NCBI GenBank assembly: GCA_029207755.1
Contig: JARCOQ010000002.1
Coordinates: forward strand, 112,455,745-112,519,744
Direction: 5' to 3'
DNA: 64,000 bases
Source of the DNA: Chamaea fasciata
Lineage: Eukaryota; Chordata; Aves; Passeriformes; Sylviidae
Shown: in pieces, positions 59,066 to 64,000 of the stretch
Position numbering within the stretch: the stretch's first letter is position 1
Layout of the letters: the number at the start of each line of letters is the position of its first letter
Position numbers and translations under genes: made by a program
Notes under the pieces: model-generated
Told to the model about the DNA's origin: nothing
The model's input: the letters and a program-made list of their open reading frames with translations, nothing else
The model's database searches: none

Positions 59066-61670
59066 CTGAAACCAAACACAGTGAGTGACTCCACCTTGCA
59101 ACAGTGACCAGAGCAAAGAAAATCAAACATCACCTTTATTTCCTGATCCAAACCCTTGGTAGGTACCGAGCGCCACAGCTCTTTACAAATCACTAAAATT
59201 GGTCTGCAGAGGACAGGCTTGAAACATTTTTCCCTGCCTCTCTTATCCTTTTTTTTTTGTTTTTAGGTATTAAGAAGAAAAAAGAAAAAAAAGCCACGGG
59301 GAAAAAAACAGTATTTGTTTTCTGGGAAAAGGAAATTACAACAGTTTTTGCAAAAAGACGATCCTCCTCAATGAAATATTTTGCTGAAAGGTGTTTGGAG
59401 AAGCTCAATGAGTATCGGGGCAGGACTGGAGGGAGTGTGAATCCTTAACCTCCTGGGGTCAGAAGTGTAGGGCTGTGGGCTCCAATCCATAGTCTGCTAA
59501 GTGGCCATCTCACCTCTTTTGTGAAAGAAATACCTGTCAGAAGAAAGTCTGACACCTGTTTTCGAAGTTCTGTATCTTGGTCCTCTCCTCTATATCTTAA
59601 AACCCTCTGCCAAGAGCAGACCTTTCTTCACATGATGTTAGAGAAGGGAGGACTAGGGGCTTTTTATTTCCTCGTTCAGCATTTCATTATGGAGAAGTTC
59701 TGTTTTCTATGGGCGACCGAGGAAGTTAGTGGCTTTTGGCGCAACATTATCCAGGGAAGGGGATTTCCAGAGAGAGTGATTTAAGGAAGAAAAAAACCCC
59801 AAGAGTCCTTTATCAAGCCTCCCTCTGCCAAAACCAAGATCTGTTTAACTCAAGGACTTCAGAAAAGAAATTAGGAGAACCACATCTTTGCTAGAAATAA
59901 CTTCCTGCTCTATTAATTTTTTTTGGTTGAATTAAGTTCACAGGTTTTCTAATCTCAGATGCCAAAATAGGATGATCAGACACAATGTGGACTATACTTT
60001 CAATGTGTGAAACAAGTTTAGAAAAAGCACACATATTGTAGCAGAGCAATTGAGAGAAGGTTGTGGGCCAGGCACAAGGAACTGGACACAGTGTGGGCAT
60101 TTATAATTCGATTTATAGCTAATACAGTATGTAAACATTGCGATATCAAAACAACAGCTCTATCATCTATTACAATGGATTATAATCAGGTCATGGTCCT
60201 TCTGCTGAGTCACAAGTGAGACCCCCCCCTTGCTTCCAAAACTTCTGAGAGCAGTCTGGGTGCAACCTGCTCCACTTAGTCCCAGATTTGCTTAGCAGTC
60301 CAACCCAGTCTAAAGGGTTACACTGTGAGCAGGCTCAGGTGGAAATGTGCAGATTTACAGTCTTTGGCCTTGCACAATTCATTATTGCAAAGCCACAAAG
60401 CACCTCTGGAGCTACTTTGGGATTTTATGTCAGTATGTAGGTGGACCTTGGGTATTTTAACACCTGTCCAAAAGCGTTGGAGCTGGAGGTCCCTTGTGGG
60501 CATCCCTGGTGGGGGTGGGGAGAGGAGGGCATGGGGAGGGGGGGAAATCAACCCAGAAACTGTCCAGCAACTTCCTGACACCAGGTTTGCCCTGTTGTAT
60601 ATCCTTCTTGTGGCCAATGTGCACCAAAGTCAATCATAAACATCTTAGTTCCCGATCTCTCGAATGAATTAATTCTGAAAACGTCCAGACACCCTGCAAT
60701 ACCCACCTGGTGTGTTTACTCAGGACAAACCCCGTGGCCATCACGGAGGTGGAAGGGATGTGGGGAACGCTGAGGACGCATGAGGAGACCCGACTATCTT
60801 CAGTCACCCTTTACAAACATGGAGATGGGGTGCAGACCACAGGGTGTGCACACACACACAAGACATACCTGCAGCCAGCACCAGAATAAACAACCGTGTG
60901 GATTCCTGAGCCTACACGGCTGTTCTTCCCTGAAAGGGTGAGTGGGTTCTGTGACCCTTCCCTGTGCCATATGGCCATAGCGATTTCTTTGTGTACAGAG
61001 GCGTGACAACATGGGAGGGAAGAAAGGAGGAGAGGAAAACAAACAAACAAAAAAGCTGCGATTGTAAAGAACCCTTCTACAATGGGCCAGAATCCACATA
61101 TGAAACACGGCACCAGGATGACGCGTGGTACTGGAAGTCTGTCAACAATTCCCTCTCACCAGAGCCGCCCCTGCCTGCTTTGTCGGGACAATACTGACTT
61201 CCTCGAGCTGCACCTTTAGAATTTGCCTGCCTGTGTGTGGGAAGCCTCTCGCAGCACAACACGAAGCGCTCTGCTGCACACCCACACCTGCGCGAACACC
61301 GACCTGCCGATGGCTCTGAAGAGTCGTCGCTTTGTTTTTCTGCAAAGATCCTTTGGCTTTGCATCTGTAGGAGACGAAAAGCCCCTTCTAAAAAAATCCC
61401 CTCTCAAACCCAAGGTGCAGAGCTGCACTGCTGAACCCAAACAGCTCGGATTTATTCACTCGCTATCCAGCCAGAGGAGCACATGGACTTCTGGCTGACA
61501 CATCCTGTGACTTCAGGATATTTGGGTAAACCTCACAGTTGCTGTGTTGTATGTTTATTAACTCTAGCTGTCTTCTCATAAAGAAGATGAAGCAGTGCAA
61601 AGTTTATGATCCGACTCATAAGTAATGCTGGCTAGATCATCTTGCTGAATAATGGCTTTTAAAAAATCCC

Positions 61671-61786
61671 AAAAAACCAAAACCCACCAAAACCCACCAA
61701 AACCCACCAAAACCCACCAAAAACCACCAAAAACCACCAAAACCCACCAAAAACTAACAAAAACAAACAAAACAAACAAACAATCA
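61671..61786. repeat. 10-bp tandem repeat (AACCCACCAA)n
   Basis: At least seven exact-length copies of AACCCACCAA/AAACCACCAA, decaying into AAACAAAC repeats at the right end. Confidence 0.93.
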
Positions 61787-61872
61787 AAAAAAAACCCCTA
61801 TATGCCATATCTCAGTTACCTCCTTTTAAAGAGGAAATAATACTAACATATTTTCTTTTTTTTTCCACCCCA

Positions 61873-62000
61873 GAAAAAGAAAAGAAAGAAAAAAAGAAAA
61901 GAAAAGAAAAGAAAAGAAAAGAAAAGAAAAGAAAAGAAAAGAAAAGAAAAGAAAAGAAAAGAAAAGAAAAGAAAAGAAAAGAAAAGAAAAGAAAAGAAAA
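61873..62000. repeat. (AAAAG)n pentanucleotide microsatellite
   Basis: More than 20 AAAAG units, the last ~100 bp pure. All-purine on one strand. It lies about 130 bp inside MX1 intron 1 from the candidate exon 1 donor. Confidence 0.95.
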
Positions 62001-62131
62001 TCCTGCTCCTGGTGACTCTGTTTAATCACACTTACTTTAGACACTTTATGCAGCCTTGTCACATTAGAAGGAATGAGGATAACAGTAAAATTTGCATTAC
62101 CCTTTTCAGAAGAAGGAAGGAAGCAACTTAC

Positions 62132-62165
62132 CCTTGTAAGTGTCCCGTGGAAAGGAGGAGCAATG
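62132..62165 (-). other. MX1: Candidate MX1 exon 1, short non-coding
   Basis: On the - strand CACTTACAAGG is followed by GTAAGT (donor at 62,131-62,130). The 5' limit is placed ~25 bp after an AT-rich TATA-like stretch, so it is approximate. It lies just downstream of an ISRE-like motif, as expected for an interferon-induced gene with a leader exon. Confidence 0.5.
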
Positions 62166-62186
62166 ACTTTCTGAAACTTCTTCAGA

Positions 62187-62246
62187 TTATTTTTTATTTA
62201 CAGGCTCCACCTTCCCATTACGACAAGAGACAGCAGAAACGAAACT
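62187..62246 (-). promoter_or_regulatory. MX1: MX1 core promoter: ISRE-like motif and TATA-like box
   Basis: On the - strand AGTTTCGTTTCTGC (62,246-62,233) is an IRF/ISRE-type site with two TTTC half-sites one base apart. About 35 bp downstream lies TAAATAAAAAATAAT (62,200-62,187), a TATA-like stretch, and then the candidate exon 1. The spacing ISRE, TATA, exon and donor is what an interferon-responsive Mx promoter should look like. Activity is inferred. Confidence 0.6.
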
Positions 62247-62439
62247 AATTATCACAGGAGAAATACTTGGCTTCTGTGGAAATGACCAGGCTGTTTCAAA
62301 AGACAGAGTTGCCACAAGTGGGCACCCCTTGCTTACCTTGCACCTGGTTCAATTAAGGGCATGGATATCTCATCTTAACACATGAATTGTGTCCACAGTG
62401 AATGGGGGGACCTCACAGCCAGAAGTTCCAAGAGCCAGA

Positions 62440-62745
62440 GAATCCTAGGATGGTTTGGGAAGGACATAAAGACGATCCTGTTCCACCTCTCTGCCACAGG
62501 CAGGGACATTTTCTACTGTCCCAGGCTGCTCCCAGCCCCAGTGTCCAACCTGGCCTTAGACACTGCCAGGGATCCAGAGGCAGCCACAGCTTCTCTGGGC
62601 ACCCTGTGCCAGGGCCTCCCAACCCTCGAAGGGAAGAATGTCTTCCTAATATCCAATCTAAACCTACTTTCTTTCAATTTAAAGCCATTCCCCTTTGTCC
62701 TATTACTACCTGCCCTTGTAAAAATCTCACAGTCTTCTCACGAAG
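62440..62745 (-). mobile_element. CR1 LINE 3' portion
   Basis: Complement of CR1: 'GGATGGTTTGGGAAGGACAT', 'CTCTGCCACAGGCAGGGACA', 'TCTGGGCACCCTGTGCCAGGGCC' in part, 'AATGTCTTCCTAATATCCAA', 'CTTTGTCCTATTACTACCTGCCC' in part. It lies just upstream of the MX1 promoter. Confidence 0.88.
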
Positions 62746-63070
62746 CCTCTCAGAAGAGGAGACACACCTCTGTACTGCTGTTCAGCAGATGATACCGAGG
62801 TAAAGCTAAGCTTAATTATTGCTGATCTTTTAGTGATTTGTTAAATAATCAATCACTGTGTAGCCTTAGGATATTTAGCACTAATGCAGCAAATGCATTT
62901 ATCAAAGGCAATTCTTAATCTGTTACAGCTGTCACCTCAAACCACAATTCTTGACTTGACAAAAGTGTCTCCATGAAAGTCCTTGGAGGGGCTCTGTCAG
63001 GCAAATGTGAAATTCATACTGTGACAGCTTTGTAATAGCTCTGGAAATAATAATGCAATGTGTGGGGCTT

Positions 63071-63112
63071 TTCCTTTCATTTCCCTGTTTAGTGGACAGC
63101 AGAAATGAAACT
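63071..63112 (-). promoter_or_regulatory. MX1: Upstream ISRE-like cluster of MX1
   Basis: AGTTTCATTTCTGCTGTC on the - strand (63,112-63,095) differs from the promoter-proximal motif at 62,246-62,229 by a single base in 18. Beside it, GGGAAATGAAAGGAAAA (about 63,085-63,069, - strand) adds further GAAA half-sites. About 0.9 kb upstream of the candidate start. Confidence 0.4.
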
Positions 63113-64000
63113 CCTCACAACACAGCTGAGCTCCTCCTCCCTTGTGTAGTAAGATGTCAGAGACAAATGCCAGAGGTATTTGGAAATAATTGAGGAACAA
63201 CTTGCCTTTTCTCCCCACCAAAAGGCATCTCACTAAGCCAGTTCACTTACACCTGGGGCAGAACCTGCTGGTTCAAGCTGCTGTGCCCCACTCCCACCAG
63301 TGTTGCCTGCTGGAGATGCTGGTCCTGTGACATCCAGGGGACCCTTTCAGCCTCCTCATCCCTCCATACAAAAAGCAAGTGGGTGAGGCCTCCCTCCACA
63401 GGAGAATGAGGATTTTTTCCGCCTCCCAGTGAGACTTTCCATCCAAGCCTGAATGGCAAACCATGTCACCACTCACCTGGGGCTGTGCTTTGGCCACCAG
63501 AGGCTGCAGGGTATGGCTGAGATTGTTGGATGTGGGTGACAAGAGAGCAAAGTGACACAGTGTCATTTGTCTGTTATGCACAGCTTCAGGACAGTTCCAA
63601 GTTGTTTCTCATGACCTTGTGGTGTTTTCTCAAAATCACTAGGTCAGGTTGCTTCCTCTTCCACTGTCTTTGCTCTCCTGCTCTCATCTTTTTGTGTTTT
63701 GGGTTTTTCCCTTTGTTGCTAATAGGCTCTAATCTGTTAAGCAACATCAGTATACTTTGTTCAGTCAGGGGCTTTGCAAGCTGGATGCAGATCCACCCTA
63801 GCTTCTCACTCCCTCTGGTTTTGCCCATTGTCTCGATTGATCAGCTGTTCTCAATTTCTGGCTGTTCTGGTGGGTTTCAAAGTGCCTTTCTCAGGTCCAT
63901 GGGTCTGACTGCACAGCAATCACACTTCTCTGGACGTGTTACAGTCCTGCCTGCTTTATCTCAGCTGAGGTCAGGATGAAAGACACGGGAAACATAGAGT
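63113..64000. other. DNA upstream of MX1, no gene recognised
   Basis: No exon recognised. In other vertebrates the next gene on this side is often FAM3B or another Mx copy, but nothing here identifies it. Confidence 0.4.

Larger units (their letters stand above)
59066..62131 (-). other. MX1: MX1 intron 1 (putative)
   Basis: The stretch between the start-codon exon and the candidate first exon. No coding exon recognised. It contains a CpG-richer patch at about 61,240-61,330, a decamer tandem repeat and an (AAAAG)n tract near its 5' end. Confidence 0.45.

Noticed and set aside
61200..61340. CpG-richer patch as an alternative MX1 promoter
   Set aside because: No ISRE, TATA-like element or convincing donor was seen there, whereas 62.13-62.25 kb has all three. 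Not excluded as a secondary start.
61673..61780. CRISPR-like or telomere-like array
   Set aside because: The 10-bp units are contiguous with no spacers and the unit is not TTAGGG. It is a simple tandem repeat in vertebrate DNA.
61576..62062. Open frames with Val-Leu-Val-Gly-Phe-Gly-Gly-Phe-Trp and Phe-Leu-Phe-Phe-Ser repeats
   Set aside because: Translations of the decamer and (AAAAG)n tandem repeats, not genes.

Overview
The window is vertebrate nuclear DNA, almost certainly from a bird. It holds CR1 LINE fragments with the ATTCTATGATTCT-type 3' end, several endogenous-retrovirus LTRs, spliced genes with GT-AG introns, and an Mx protein with the long N-terminal extension typical of birds. 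A songbird is likely from the LTR content, but this is inference. Every gene model here was read by eye from splice signals, phase and family resemblance; none is confirmed by transcripts.

Two complete genes face each other tail to tail. TMPRSS2 (type II transmembrane serine protease) is on the + strand. It has a CpG-rich promoter and non-coding exon at about 19.6-19.93 kb and coding exons from 28,815 to 40,442, giving 485 residues. MX1 (interferon-induced dynamin-like GTPase) is on the - strand. It has a candidate ISRE/TATA promoter and short non-coding exon near 62.13-62.25 kb and coding exons from 59,027 down to 44,011, giving 719 residues. Reading phase is continuous through every junction in both models. 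The convergent order matches the human chromosome 21 arrangement. TMPRSS2 cleaves surface glycoproteins, including those of some respiratory viruses, whereas MX1 restricts viral ribonucleoproteins, so host factors of opposite effect lie next to each other.

Layout: 1-19.4 kb is intergenic, with no recognisable gene. It carries two ~447-bp solo LTRs of one family (710-1154 and 9517-9965, each with its own 4-bp target duplication), a second LTR family (6016-6559), several CR1 pieces and an ATA microsatellite. 19.56-20.6 kb is a CpG island followed by a GC-rich minisatellite. 20.6-28.7 kb is TMPRSS2 intron 1, with a possible extra 5' exon (27,366-27,522) and a ~1.5-kb LTR-like insertion (24,947-26,435). 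28.7-40.5 kb holds the TMPRSS2 coding exons. 40.5-43.8 kb is the convergent 3' zone, with a CR1 copy and several poly(A) signals, one usable on both strands. 43.8-62.2 kb is MX1, with an antisense LTR in its fifth coding-side intron (between exons 5 and 6). 62.2-64 kb is MX1 upstream DNA, with a second ISRE-like cluster and a CR1 copy.
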